Source: Pseudomonas fluorescens (lineage in GTDB: Bacteria; Pseudomonadota; Gammaproteobacteria; Pseudomonadales; Pseudomonadaceae). Taken from it: DNA of 64,000 nt. Numbering within the stretch: the stretch's first letter is position 1; each line of letters opens with the position of its first letter. The notes beneath the pieces are model-generated. The model saw nothing but the letters and a program-made list of their open reading frames with translations, made no database searches and was not told the origin of the DNA. Shown piece after piece: positions 36,155-44,261 of this stretch. The translations under genes and the position numbers were made by a program. The DNA lies in the NCBI RefSeq assembly GCF_002022275.1, contig NZ_MSDF01000012.1, forward strand, positions 46,368 to 110,367, written 5' to 3'.

Positions 36155-37504
36155 TTACAAAATGCAGGACAAACCATAAGTGAGACCGAAAGCGACCACC
36201 GAAATCAGGGTCTCCAGCACGGTCCAGGTCTTGAAGGTCTGGATCACCGTCATATTGAAGTATTCCTTGATCAGCCAGAAGCCGCCGTCGTTCACATGGG
36301 AAAAGATCACCGAGCCGGCGCCGGTGGCCAGCACCAGCAATTCAGGGTGTGGATAACCCAGGCCCATGGCAACGGGGGCGACTACCCCGGAGGCGGTGGT
36401 CATGGCCACCGTCGCCGAACCGGTAGCAATGCGCATCAGTGCTGCGAACAGCCAGCCCATCACCAGCGGCGACAGGTGGAAGGCGTGAGCCAAACCGAGA
36501 ATCTCGTTGGTGACGCCGGCGTCCACCAGAATACGGTTCAAGCCGCCGCCCGCGCCCACCAGCAAGGTGATACTCGCGGTCGGCGCCAGGCATTCATTGG
36601 TGAACTTGAGGATCGATTCGCGGTTGAATCCCTGCGCCAGGCCCAGGGTGTAAAAACTCACGAGGGTCGCGACCAGCAGAGCAATCACCGAGTTGCCGAT
36701 AAACAGCAGAAACTGGTTAAACCCGGTGCCCGGCGTGGACAGCACATTGGCCCAACCGCCGATCATCATCAACACCACCGGCAACAGGATCGTGCCCATG
36801 GTCATGGCAAAACTCGGCAAACGGGTGCGCGGCTCGCGGTCGATAAACTGGCGTTCCAGCGGGTTTTCCGCCGGCAAGTGAATGCGCGGCACGATGAATT
36901 TGGCGTACAGCGGGCCGGCGATGATAGCCGTGGGAATGCCGATCAAAATCGCATACAGCACGGTCTGGCCAACCGACGCGTTATACGCCAGCACCGCCAT
37001 CATCGCCGCCGGGTGCGGCGGCACCAACGCATGCACCACCGACAAACCCGCGACCATCGGCAAGCCGACCATCAGGATCGACACGCCGACACGCCGCGCC
37101 ACGGTAAAGGCGATGGGCACCAGCAACACAAAACCGACCTCGAAAAACAGCGGCAGCCCCACCAGAAACGCGATGCACACCATCGCCCAATGGGCATTGC
37201 GCTCGCCAAACCGGTTGATCAGCGTGCGCGCCACCTGCTCGGCGCCGCCGGACTCGGCCATCATCTTGCCAAGCATGGTGCCCAGCGCCACCACCAAAGC
37301 GATGTGCCCCAGGGTTTTACCGACGCCCGCCTCGTAGGATCCCATAATGGTGTCCGCCGGCATCCCGGCCATCAGCGCCAGGCCGATCGACACCAGGGTG
37401 ATGACAATAAACGGGTTGAGTCGGTAACGTGCAATCAGCACGATCAAAGCAATGATGGCGATGGCAGCGTATGCCAATAGCCCGAAGCCCGGTGATGCGG
37501 CCAT
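36155..37504 (-). CDS. GntP-family H+ symporter
   Basis: This 449-residue membrane protein of the gluconate:H+ symporter family has about twelve hydrophobic segments. Family motifs include GKTLGHIALVVALGTMLGKM near residue 62, GLPLFFEVGFVLLVPIAF near 115 and HALVPPHPAAMMA near 158. GntP relatives carry gluconate and other hydroxy or D-amino acids. Next to a D-aminoacylase gene, a D-amino acid or acylated form is a likely substrate. ATG 37504 follows GAGGAG by seven bases. First gene of the operon. Confidence 0.92.
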   Translation of the reverse strand: MAASPGFGLLAYAAIAIIALIVLIARYRLNPFIVITLVSIGLALMAGMPADTIMGSYEAGVGKTLGHIALVVALGTMLGKMMAESGGAEQVARTLINRFGERNAHWAMVCIAFLVGLPLFFEVGFVLLVPIAFTVARRVGVSILMVGLPMVAGLSVVHALVPPHPAAMMAVLAYNASVGQTVLYAILIGIPTAIIAGPLYAKFIVPRIHLPAENPLERQFIDREPRTRLPSFAMTMGTILLPVVLMMIGGWANVLSTPGTGFNQFLLFIGNSVIALLVATLVSFYTLGLAQGFNRESILKFTNECLAPTASITLLVGAGGGLNRILVDAGVTNEILGLAHAFHLSPLVMGWLFAALMRIATGSATVAMTTASGVVAPVAMGLGYPHPELLVLATGAGSVIFSHVNDGGFWLIKEYFNMTVIQTFKTWTVLETLISVVAFGLTYGLSCIL

Positions 37505-37584
37505 GCGGTACTCCTCGGAAAGGGTCACGTCGAATCTGTTGTGAAACTCATAAATCATTACCGGGGATTATTTTCAATTTTTAT

Positions 37585-37597
37585 GAAAGTAATTTTC
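37585..37597. promoter_or_regulatory. candidate RpiR operator
   Basis: GAAAGTAATTTTC is a near palindrome about 80 bases before the symporter start, of the form seen for RpiR/MurR operators. No other symmetry in the spacer is as good. Confidence 0.4.
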
Positions 37598-37752
37598 GCC
37601 CACGGATAAGCGCTGTCGCTTTGGGATATGCCCAACGCCAGCCGATGAAAATTCGGGGGGTGTTCTTACATGAAGTTTTTTGCGCGCGGAAACTCAACTG
37701 CCGGGGCCGAGTCTCACATGGCAACCCGCATTCACAACCAGGAAAACCAACA

Positions 37753-38145
37753 ATGAATCGCAAGACCCTGCTTGTTCCCTTCGCTGCCGGCGCCCTGCTG
37801 CTGGCCCTGTGCGGCACCGCCTCGGCCGCCGATAACCCGGCGCTGAAAAAGTGCATGGACGGCGCCAATACCACCGTCGACATGGTCAATTGCAACGCCA
37901 AGGAAGCCAAGGTGCAGGATGAGCGCCTGAATAAAGCCTACAAAACTGCCCTTGCCGCCCAAGAAGGTGACCGCAAGCAAAAGCTGCAGGACGTGCAGCG
38001 CCTGTGGATCAAATACCGTGATGCCAATTGCAGCTTCGCCGGCTCAGCCACCGGCGGCACCATCGATCAGATCAACGGCTCCGGCTGCCTGCTGGACATG
38101 ACCCAGACCCGCGCCCAGGAGCTGGAAGACCTGGTCGGGCCGTAA
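37753..38145 (+). CDS. DUF1311/LprI-like periplasmic protein
   Basis: A 130-residue protein. The signal peptide covers residues 1-25 (MNRKTLLVPFAAGALLLALC, cut after ASA). The mature part has the DUF1311 pattern: C near 35, then DERLNKAYKTAL and LWIKYRDANCSF. The family includes LprI, a lysozyme inhibitor, but most members are untested. Three or four Cys (C35, C48, DANC, GSGC) may form disulfides. ATG 37753 follows AGGAAAACCAAC. It converges on the SulP gene with four bases between stops. Confidence 0.88.
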   Translation: MNRKTLLVPFAAGALLLALCGTASAADNPALKKCMDGANTTVDMVNCNAKEAKVQDERLNKAYKTALAAQEGDRKQKLQDVQRLWIKYRDANCSFAGSATGGTIDQINGSGCLLDMTQTRAQELEDLVGP

Positions 38146-38149
38146 GCGA

Positions 38150-39595
38150 TCAGTCGTGATGAACGCGAGCTCGCTTGAGCAACTTCTTGCAGCGCTCCGA
38201 CAAATGCAGCACCCGCAAATGCTTGTCCGCCTTGGCGTAGCGCTCGCGCAGGGTCATCAGCGCGGCAATCGCTGAATAGTCGACAAAGCTCAGGTGACGG
38301 CAATCAAGCGTCACCTGAACCGGGTCGTTGGCCGGGTCGAACTGATTCAAAAACGGCGTGGTCGAGGCGAAGAACAAGGTGCCGTGCAGGCGATAAAGCT
38401 TGCTGCCGTCGGCTTCCAGATGCTCATCCGCGTACAGCTCGCGGGCCTGCTGCCAGGCGAAATTCAACGCCGCAATCACAATCCCGCAAAACACCGCCGT
38501 GGCCAGGTCGGTGAACACCGTGATCACCGTCACCGCTACGATCACCAGCACGTCATTCAGCGGCACTTTGTTGATCACCCGCAACGAGGCCCAGGCGAAG
38601 GTCTGCTGCGACACCACAAACATCACCCCCACCAGCGCCGCCAGCGGAATGCGCTCGATCAGCGGCGACAAAAACAGAATGAACAACAGGATCATCACCC
38701 CGGCAAACACCCCGGAGAAACGCCCGCGCCCGCCGGAGCTGAGGTTGATCACGGTTTGCCCGATCATCGCGCAACCGCCCATGCCGCCGAACAGGCCCGA
38801 GACCATATTCGCCGCGCCCAGCGCCACGCTTTCACGGTCGGGGTAGCCACGGGTTTCGGTGATTTCGTCGGTGAGGTTCAGGGTCAGCAGGGTTTCCAGC
38901 AGGCCGACCATTGCCATCAAAAACGCGTAGGGCGCGATGATGCCGAGGGTTTCCAGGGTCCACGGAATCTGCGGCAAGGCGAAGGTTGGCAGGCCGCCGG
39001 CGATATGGGCCATGTCGCCCAGGGTACGCGTCGGCAGGCCGAGCAGGTACACCGCCAGGCCGACGCCGAGGATCGCCACCAGTGCGGGCGGCACGGCACG
39101 GGTCAGGCGCGGCAGCAGGTAGACGATGGCCATGGTCAGCACGACCAGCCCGGTCATCACGTACAACGGCGTGCCCGAGAGCCAGGTGTCACCGCTTTTG
39201 AAATGCTCCAGTTGCGCCAGTGCGATGATGATCGCCAGGCCGTTGACGAAGCCGAGCATCACCGGGTGCGGCACCATGCGCACCAGCTTGCCCAGGCGCA
39301 ACACGCCAAAGGCAATCATGATCAGCCCGCCCAACAGCACCGTCGCCAGCAGGTACTCGACGCCGTGCTGCACCACCAGCGCGACGATCACCACGGCCAT
39401 CGAGCCCGCTGCACCGGAAACCATGCCCGGCCGCCCGCCGAACAGTGCGGTAAGCGTGCAGATGATAAACGCGCCATACAGGCCCATCAGCGGGTTGAGG
39501 TGAGCCACCAGGGCAAAGGCGATGCATTCGGGCAGCAACGCAAAGGACGTGGTGAGGCCGGCCAGGGCATCGGCGCGCAGATGGGTTAGGTTCAT
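38150..39595 (-). CDS. SulP-family anion transporter with STAS domain
   Basis: This 481-residue protein has ten or more membrane segments and SulP motifs (ALVAHLNPLMGLYGAFIICT near residue 28, VMLGFVNGLAIIIALAQLEH near 112, GMGGCAMIGQTVINLSSGG near 272). A short C-terminal STAS domain begins near 395 (QVTLDCRHLSFVDYSAIAAL). SulP proteins move sulfate, bicarbonate or dicarboxylates; the short form resembles BicA-like carriers. The start at 39595 is preceded by C-rich sequence with no clear Shine-Dalgarno. Confidence 0.9.
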   Translation of the reverse strand: MNLTHLRADALAGLTTSFALLPECIAFALVAHLNPLMGLYGAFIICTLTALFGGRPGMVSGAAGSMAVVIVALVVQHGVEYLLATVLLGGLIMIAFGVLRLGKLVRMVPHPVMLGFVNGLAIIIALAQLEHFKSGDTWLSGTPLYVMTGLVVLTMAIVYLLPRLTRAVPPALVAILGVGLAVYLLGLPTRTLGDMAHIAGGLPTFALPQIPWTLETLGIIAPYAFLMAMVGLLETLLTLNLTDEITETRGYPDRESVALGAANMVSGLFGGMGGCAMIGQTVINLSSGGRGRFSGVFAGVMILLFILFLSPLIERIPLAALVGVMFVVSQQTFAWASLRVINKVPLNDVLVIVAVTVITVFTDLATAVFCGIVIAALNFAWQQARELYADEHLEADGSKLYRLHGTLFFASTTPFLNQFDPANDPVQVTLDCRHLSFVDYSAIAALMTLRERYAKADKHLRVLHLSERCKKLLKRARVHHD

Positions 39596-39680
39596 GGGGT
39601 ACCGGGGTCATGCGGGGGATAAGGCGGGGATGGTACGGAAATGCGGCGGAAGGGGCTAGCCTGAGAGACCGAGTGGTCTG

Positions 39681-39755
39681 CATCGCAGGCAAGCCAGCTC
39701 CCACCTTTGACCGTGTTCACTGATCAAAATGTGGGAGCTGGCTTGCCTGCGATGG
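39681..39755. repeat. REP pair
   Basis: GCATCGCAGGCAAGCCAGCT faces TGTGGGAGCTGGCTTGCCTG. Confidence 0.93.
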
Positions 39756-39779
39756 CAGCACCTCGGTGCTAAGCGAACA

Positions 39780-40673
39780 TCACACCATCTCGTTACGAAT
39801 CCACTCGACTACCGAGGTGCGCTTCGGCGCCCAACCCAGCAGTTCACGCGCATGCTTGCCACGCACCCGGCTGTTGGAGCCCAAACCATAGTTGGCCATT
39901 TCATAACCCCACTCGGCCTCCGCCTCGGCCAGCGGCCAATCCTGTGGCTTGCCCAGCTTCAGCGCTTCGGCGATGGCAGTGGTCATGTCGACAAACGCCG
40001 CTTCGCTGCTTTCCACGAAGTAGAAAGTGCCCGGCAGGTTCTTGGTCAGCGCCAGCAGATACAACGCCACCACGTCTTCAATATGCACATTGGACCAAAT
40101 GTTCTGCCCGGTGCCCACATGGCGCACCACACCGCTCTTGCGCGCCTGCTTGAGCAAGCGTGGCAATTGCACGCTGTCGCGCTTCACGCCCAGGCTGTGG
40201 CCGTAGATCAGGGTGTTGCAGATCACTGCCGAGTTCACGCCGTCGTTGGCCGCCGCGAGAATCAGGTTATCGATCGCCACACGGGCGGCCTTGTCGACAG
40301 TCGGCTCCGGCAGGTTGTCTTCGAAGTAGATAACGTCGCTGGATTTACCGCCCGACGCATCACCGACGATGCTAGAACCGCTGGTGTGCAAGAAAGGTTT
40401 GTTGGAGCCTTGCAAGGCCGCCAGCAAGGTTTCCACAGCGGCACGATGGTCGCTGCTGGCGGCATTGATCACCGCGTCGGCCTTCTGTGCCTGCTCGGTC
40501 AGCACTGCGGCGTCATCGAGGGTGCCGATAATCGGGTTGATGCCCAAGACGGTCATTTCAGCCGCCTGCTCGGCACTGCGCACCAGGCCGGTGACGGTAT
40601 GGCCAGCCTTGACCAGTCCAGTGGCGATGGAACCGCCGATAAAACCTGCTGCGCCGGTAATGAATACATTCAT
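39780..40673 (-). CDS. NAD(P)-dependent epimerase/dehydratase-like SDR
   Basis: A 297-residue extended or atypical SDR starting MNVFITGAAGFIGGSIATGL. The active-site Ser is in HTSGSSIVGD, and the usual YxxxK pair seems replaced by a sequence around YFEDNLPEPTVDKAARVAID. It resembles YeeZ-like or NmrA-like dehydrogenases; substrate unknown. The start is chosen at the Rossmann motif; AGGAG lies about ten bases upstream. A LysR gene follows upstream in the same direction, 103 bp away, and may control it. Confidence 0.85.
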   Translation of the reverse strand: MNVFITGAAGFIGGSIATGLVKAGHTVTGLVRSAEQAAEMTVLGINPIIGTLDDAAVLTEQAQKADAVINAASSDHRAAVETLLAALQGSNKPFLHTSGSSIVGDASGGKSSDVIYFEDNLPEPTVDKAARVAIDNLILAAANDGVNSAVICNTLIYGHSLGVKRDSVQLPRLLKQARKSGVVRHVGTGQNIWSNVHIEDVVALYLLALTKNLPGTFYFVESSEAAFVDMTTAIAEALKLGKPQDWPLAEAEAEWGYEMANYGLGSNSRVRGKHARELLGWAPKRTSVVEWIRNEMV

Positions 40674-40776
40674 GGAGGACTCTCCTGCGTGGGTAAGTGA
40701 TGGGTCCAGTATCCAGACCTGCCCGGCGTCGAATAAGCCCCCGCCGCCCAAATCACTCTTGCGCAAAGGTCACGAA

Positions 40777-41673
40777 TCAGCAGGCATAGCGCACGAGTTT
40801 GGCTTGAATGAAATCCAGGAAACACTGAATACGCAGGGCCAATTGCGAGTTGCGGTAGAACACCGCGTGGATCGGCTGGCGATAGCCGCTGTTGAACTCC
40901 TCCAGAATCGGCACCAGGCGCCCGGCGTCGATGTCGGCACTCGTCATGAAATTCGACAGGCAGCAAATGCCCTGCCCTTCCAGCGCCAGGTGGCGCACGG
41001 TTTCACCACTGGACGCTGCAATGCTCGGCTGGATCAGCCAGCGGTCGCCTTCTACATGGCGCAGCGGCCAGTGGTTGAGGGTTTCAGTCTGGGTAAACCC
41101 CATCAACGTGTGATCCGCCAACTCGGCCACCGTGGTCGGCGTGCCGTATCGCTGGAGGTACTCGGGGCTGGCGAGGATGTGCAACGGTGTACAACCGAGG
41201 AAGCGCGCATGCAACGTGGAGTCAGCCAGGATGCCGATACGAATTGCGATGTCGGTGCTTTGTTCCAGCAGGTCAATGATCAGGTCATCGCTGTTGAGCT
41301 CCAGCTGGATATCCGGGTAGAGGCTGCGAAACTCGGCGATGTAGGGCATCAACCCGTGGAGCATGAACGGTACGGCGGCATTGATGCGCAGCCGCCCCGC
41401 CGGTTTTTTCTGGCGTGACGACAGGCGCTCCTCCAGGTCGTCCATCTGCGCCAGGATCACCTTGGCCTGCTCGAAGAAGTACTTGCCCTCCTCGGTCAGG
41501 TCCATGCGCCGCGTGGTGCGGTTGATCAGCGTGGTGTCGAGCTTGGCCTCCAGGCGCGACAACGTGCGGCTGACCGCCGACGGCGTCTGCCCGACCTGCT
41601 CCGCCGCGGCGGAAATCGAGCCGCACTCAATCACGCTGACGAAGATCTGTAGCTCATCGGATCGGGCTTTCAC
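40777..41673 (-). CDS. LysR-family regulator
   Basis: This 298-residue LysR protein (HTH at residues 1-60: FVSVIECGSISAAAEQVGQT, SAVSRTLSRLEAKLDTTLIN) resembles the large group that includes DmlR/PA2220-like regulators with TRRMDLTEEG. The effector domain spans about 90-290. It sits between mdaB and the SDR gene, all leftward. Targets are probably those neighbours, since LysR genes in this group commonly act on adjacent oxidoreductases. Confidence 0.88.
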   Translation of the reverse strand: MKARSDELQIFVSVIECGSISAAAEQVGQTPSAVSRTLSRLEAKLDTTLINRTTRRMDLTEEGKYFFEQAKVILAQMDDLEERLSSRQKKPAGRLRINAAVPFMLHGLMPYIAEFRSLYPDIQLELNSDDLIIDLLEQSTDIAIRIGILADSTLHARFLGCTPLHILASPEYLQRYGTPTTVAELADHTLMGFTQTETLNHWPLRHVEGDRWLIQPSIAASSGETVRHLALEGQGICCLSNFMTSADIDAGRLVPILEEFNSGYRQPIHAVFYRNSQLALRIQCFLDFIQAKLVRYAC

Positions 41674-41703
41674 AGGCTGTCCTCTTTATCGGTTGCTGGC
41701 AGC

Positions 41704-42294
41704 TTACACCGAGAAATTGAACACCTGCGCCAGATGCTGTTCGTAACGCACCACGTCGACCTCAACCTGCGGGCGCTTCATCACGTCCACACAGAGGAAG
41801 GTCGGCAGGCCGGTCATGCCGAGAAATTCGTTGGCCTTGTGGAACGGGAAGTACACGGCGTCCACACCCTTGGCTTCAAAGAAGTCGGTCGGGTCGTCGA
41901 AGGCTTGCTGCGGCGCATTCCAGGTCAGCGACAGCATGTACTGCTTGCCCTGAATCAAGCCGCCGCTGCCGTATTTCTGCGACGAATCGGAGCGCGTGCG
42001 GCCGTCGCTGGCATACAGGTGGCCGTGGCCTTCGGTGAAGACTTCGTCGATGTATTTTTTCACGATCCATGGCGCGCCCATCCACCAGCCGGGCATCTGG
42101 TAGATGACCACATCGGCCCAGAGGTATTTGGCGACTTCTTCGGCCACGTCGTAGCCTTCATCGATGTGCGTGACTTTGACGTCGATCCCTGCGCGGTCCA
42201 GCACCGCCACGGCGGCGTCGTGCAGAGTGGTGTTGTAGCGACCGTCGGAGTGGGCGAACTGCTTGCCGCCGTTCAGCAGAAGGATTTTCTTCAT
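41704..42294 (-). CDS. mdaB: NAD(P)H quinone reductase MdaB
   Basis: A 196-residue flavodoxin-fold protein. Features are LLLNGGKQFAHSDGRYN at residues 5-21 (flavin phosphate site), QMPGWWMGAPWIVKKYIDEV near 67, and GKQYMLSLTWNAP near 118, all typical of MdaB/YwrO-type FAD quinone reductases that make two-electron reductions. They protect against quinone and oxidative stress. The start is followed by MKKILLLNGG; the bases before it are C-rich with only GGA as a weak ribosome-binding site. Confidence 0.9.
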   Translation of the reverse strand: MKKILLLNGGKQFAHSDGRYNTTLHDAAVAVLDRAGIDVKVTHIDEGYDVAEEVAKYLWADVVIYQMPGWWMGAPWIVKKYIDEVFTEGHGHLYASDGRTRSDSSQKYGSGGLIQGKQYMLSLTWNAPQQAFDDPTDFFEAKGVDAVYFPFHKANEFLGMTGLPTFLCVDVMKRPQVEVDVVRYEQHLAQVFNFSV

Positions 42295-42416
42295 GGGGGG
42301 GATCCAGAGGGTGGAAAATGTCTGCCGGCAGGCTATCGACATTGGCCCCGAGGAATAAGCGGCGGCGCCGCAAAATACATTTGACCAAAACGCACGAATA
42401 AACCCCTACTCTTGAT

Positions 42417-43181
42417 TCAGCCACTGATCAGCAGGTGCCCGCCCAACAGCGCCATGCCGATAAAAAATACGCGCTTGAACAGCACAGCACTGATGCGTTG
42501 CCGCACCGCCTGGCCCAGCCACATGCCCAGCAACGCGGGGACCAGCGCCAGCACGGATGCATTGAGTTCACCGCCGCCCAGGGTACCGCGCCAGGCCAAC
42601 CCGGCGGCCAACGCCAGGGTCGAAACCGTGAACGACAACCCCAGCGCCTGCACCAACTGATCACGATTCAAGCCCAGCGCTTGCAGATACGGCACCGCCG
42701 GAATCACGAACACGCCCGTGGCCGAGGTGATCACGCCGGTGATCACACCACACAACGGGCCCAGCCAGCGTTCGGTTTCAGGCTTGACCTTGAACGTGGG
42801 CAACAACAAACCACTCAACGCATACACCAGCAACGCTCCGCCCAGGGCGCGCACCACCCAATGCCCGCCGTCCATGCCCAGCCACAACGTGCCCAGCCCG
42901 GTGCCGAGGAAGATCAGCAGCAGCATCGGCCACACGCGTTTGATCAACGCGCTCAAGTAGCCGCCGAAGGCCAGTTGCCAAAGGTTGGTCACGGTGGACG
43001 GGATGATCAGCAGCGCCGCAGCCTGCGCCGGCAGCATAGCCAGGCCGAGCATGCCCATGGCGACGGTGGGCAGGCCCAGGCCGATGACGCCCTTGACGGT
43101 GCCGGCCAGCAGAAAGGTGCCAAACACCAGCAGGGTCAGGGTAAGGCCGATGTCTTGGTAGAAAGCGAGGAAGGTATTCAT
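42417..43181 (-). CDS. TauE/SafE-family sulfite exporter-like permease
   Basis: This 254-residue protein has eight or so membrane helices and the repeated TauE/SafE motif: GTVKGVIGLGLPTVAMGMLG near residue 27 and GVITGVITSATGVFVIPAVP near 147. Members export sulfite, sulfoacetate or similar anions. ATG 43181 is chosen for the family N terminus; the bases before it are C-rich without a Shine-Dalgarno. A LysR gene starts 190 bp away on the other strand, with a REP pair between. Confidence 0.88.
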   Translation of the reverse strand: MNTFLAFYQDIGLTLTLLVFGTFLLAGTVKGVIGLGLPTVAMGMLGLAMLPAQAAALLIIPSTVTNLWQLAFGGYLSALIKRVWPMLLLIFLGTGLGTLWLGMDGGHWVVRALGGALLVYALSGLLLPTFKVKPETERWLGPLCGVITGVITSATGVFVIPAVPYLQALGLNRDQLVQALGLSFTVSTLALAAGLAWRGTLGGGELNASVLALVPALLGMWLGQAVRQRISAVLFKRVFFIGMALLGGHLLISG

Positions 43182-43262
43182 GGGGGGATTGTGGGGGATT
43201 TCGATGAGGTCTGAAATTCGCCATATACTGAGGCAGCCTCTTGTTTTGCATGAGGCTGAAAT

Positions 43263-43338
43263 CGCCATCGCAGGCAAGCCAGCTCCCACATTTGGCTGTG
43301 TGAATACATTCAAGTGTGGGAGCTGGCTTGCCTGCGAT
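43263..43338. repeat. REP pair inside a divergent promoter region
   Basis: CGCCATCGCAGGCAAGCCAG faces TGTGGGAGCTGGCTTGCCTG. The pair ends about 30 bases before the LysR start at 43371. Confidence 0.93.
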
Positions 43339-43370
43339 GAGGCCAGTGATATCACCCGAGAAACAAAGCC

Positions 43371-44261
43371 ATGCACTTTGACCTGATCGACCTGCGCCTC
43401 TACCTGCACATCCTCGATACCGGCAACATCACCGCCGGCGCGGCCCGCAGCCACCTGTCCCTGGCCGCCGCCAGCGCGCGCATCCGAGCGATGGAAGCGT
43501 CTCTGGGCATCGAGTTCCTTGAACGCAACCGCCGGGGCGTCACGCCCACCCCGGCCGGCAAAGCTCTGGCCCGCCACGCTCGCCTGCTGCTGCAACAAGC
43601 CGAACACCTGCAACAAGACCTCGCCGAATACGCCAACGGCGTCAAAGGCCAGGTGCGCCTGCTGTGCAACACCACGGCGCTCAGTGAATACCTCCCGGAA
43701 TTGCTCGCGGACTTCCTGCGCAAACACCCCAACCTCGATATCGACCTGCAGGAACTGCCGAGCCTGCGCATCACTCACGCGTTACGCCAAGGCACGGCAG
43801 ACCTGGGCATCATCTCCGACGCCGTCGACACCCACGGCTTACAAACCCTGCCCTTTCGCGACGACCCGCTGGTGCTGATCGCGCCGCTGGATCATCCGTT
43901 CACCCAGGGGAGTTTTATCGACAGCCTGCAGCACGACTTTGTGGGCCTGGCGGCCAACAGCGCGCTGACGGTTTACCTCGAAGAGCAAGCGTTGCACGCA
44001 GGTTTCCGCCTGCAAACGCGCATCCGCGCCGAGGGGTTTGACGGGTTGATTCGCATGGTCGCCGGCGGCGCAGGCCTGGGGATTGTCCCCCAGGCTGCAT
44101 TGGACCGCTGGCCCGCAGAACAGCGTTTCAGAGCCCAGCCATTACGCGAAGACTGGGCCTGCCGAACGCTGCTGCTGTGCGCGCGCTCATTCGAACAACT
44201 GCCGGGCTATGCCAAGGCTTTGTTCGACGCCCTGGCCCTGCCCTTGCGGAAAAACACGTAA
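43371..44261 (+). CDS. LysR-family regulator
   Basis: A 296-residue LysR protein with HTH at residues 1-60 (LYLHILDTGNITAGAARSHL, SARIRAMEASLGIEFLERN) and an effector domain at about 90-290. It is divergent from the TauE-type gene, the most likely target. The 3' end overlaps the convergent permease gene by 55 bp, so one transcript is antisense to the other there. Confidence 0.88.
   Translation: MHFDLIDLRLYLHILDTGNITAGAARSHLSLAAASARIRAMEASLGIEFLERNRRGVTPTPAGKALARHARLLLQQAEHLQQDLAEYANGVKGQVRLLCNTTALSEYLPELLADFLRKHPNLDIDLQELPSLRITHALRQGTADLGIISDAVDTHGLQTLPFRDDPLVLIAPLDHPFTQGSFIDSLQHDFVGLAANSALTVYLEEQALHAGFRLQTRIRAEGFDGLIRMVAGGAGLGIVPQAALDRWPAEQRFRAQPLREDWACRTLLLCARSFEQLPGYAKALFDALALPLRKNT

Noticed and set aside
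35615..37480. A 621-codon open frame on the plus strand opposite the RpiR and symporter genes
   Set aside because: Its product is dominated by His, Gln and Arg, as expected for the antisense frame of GC-rich genes, while the minus strand has well-conserved families.
38294..39589. A 431-codon plus-strand frame opposite the SulP gene
   Set aside because: Low-complexity His/Gln/Arg product, no ribosome-binding site, fully opposite a recognised transporter.
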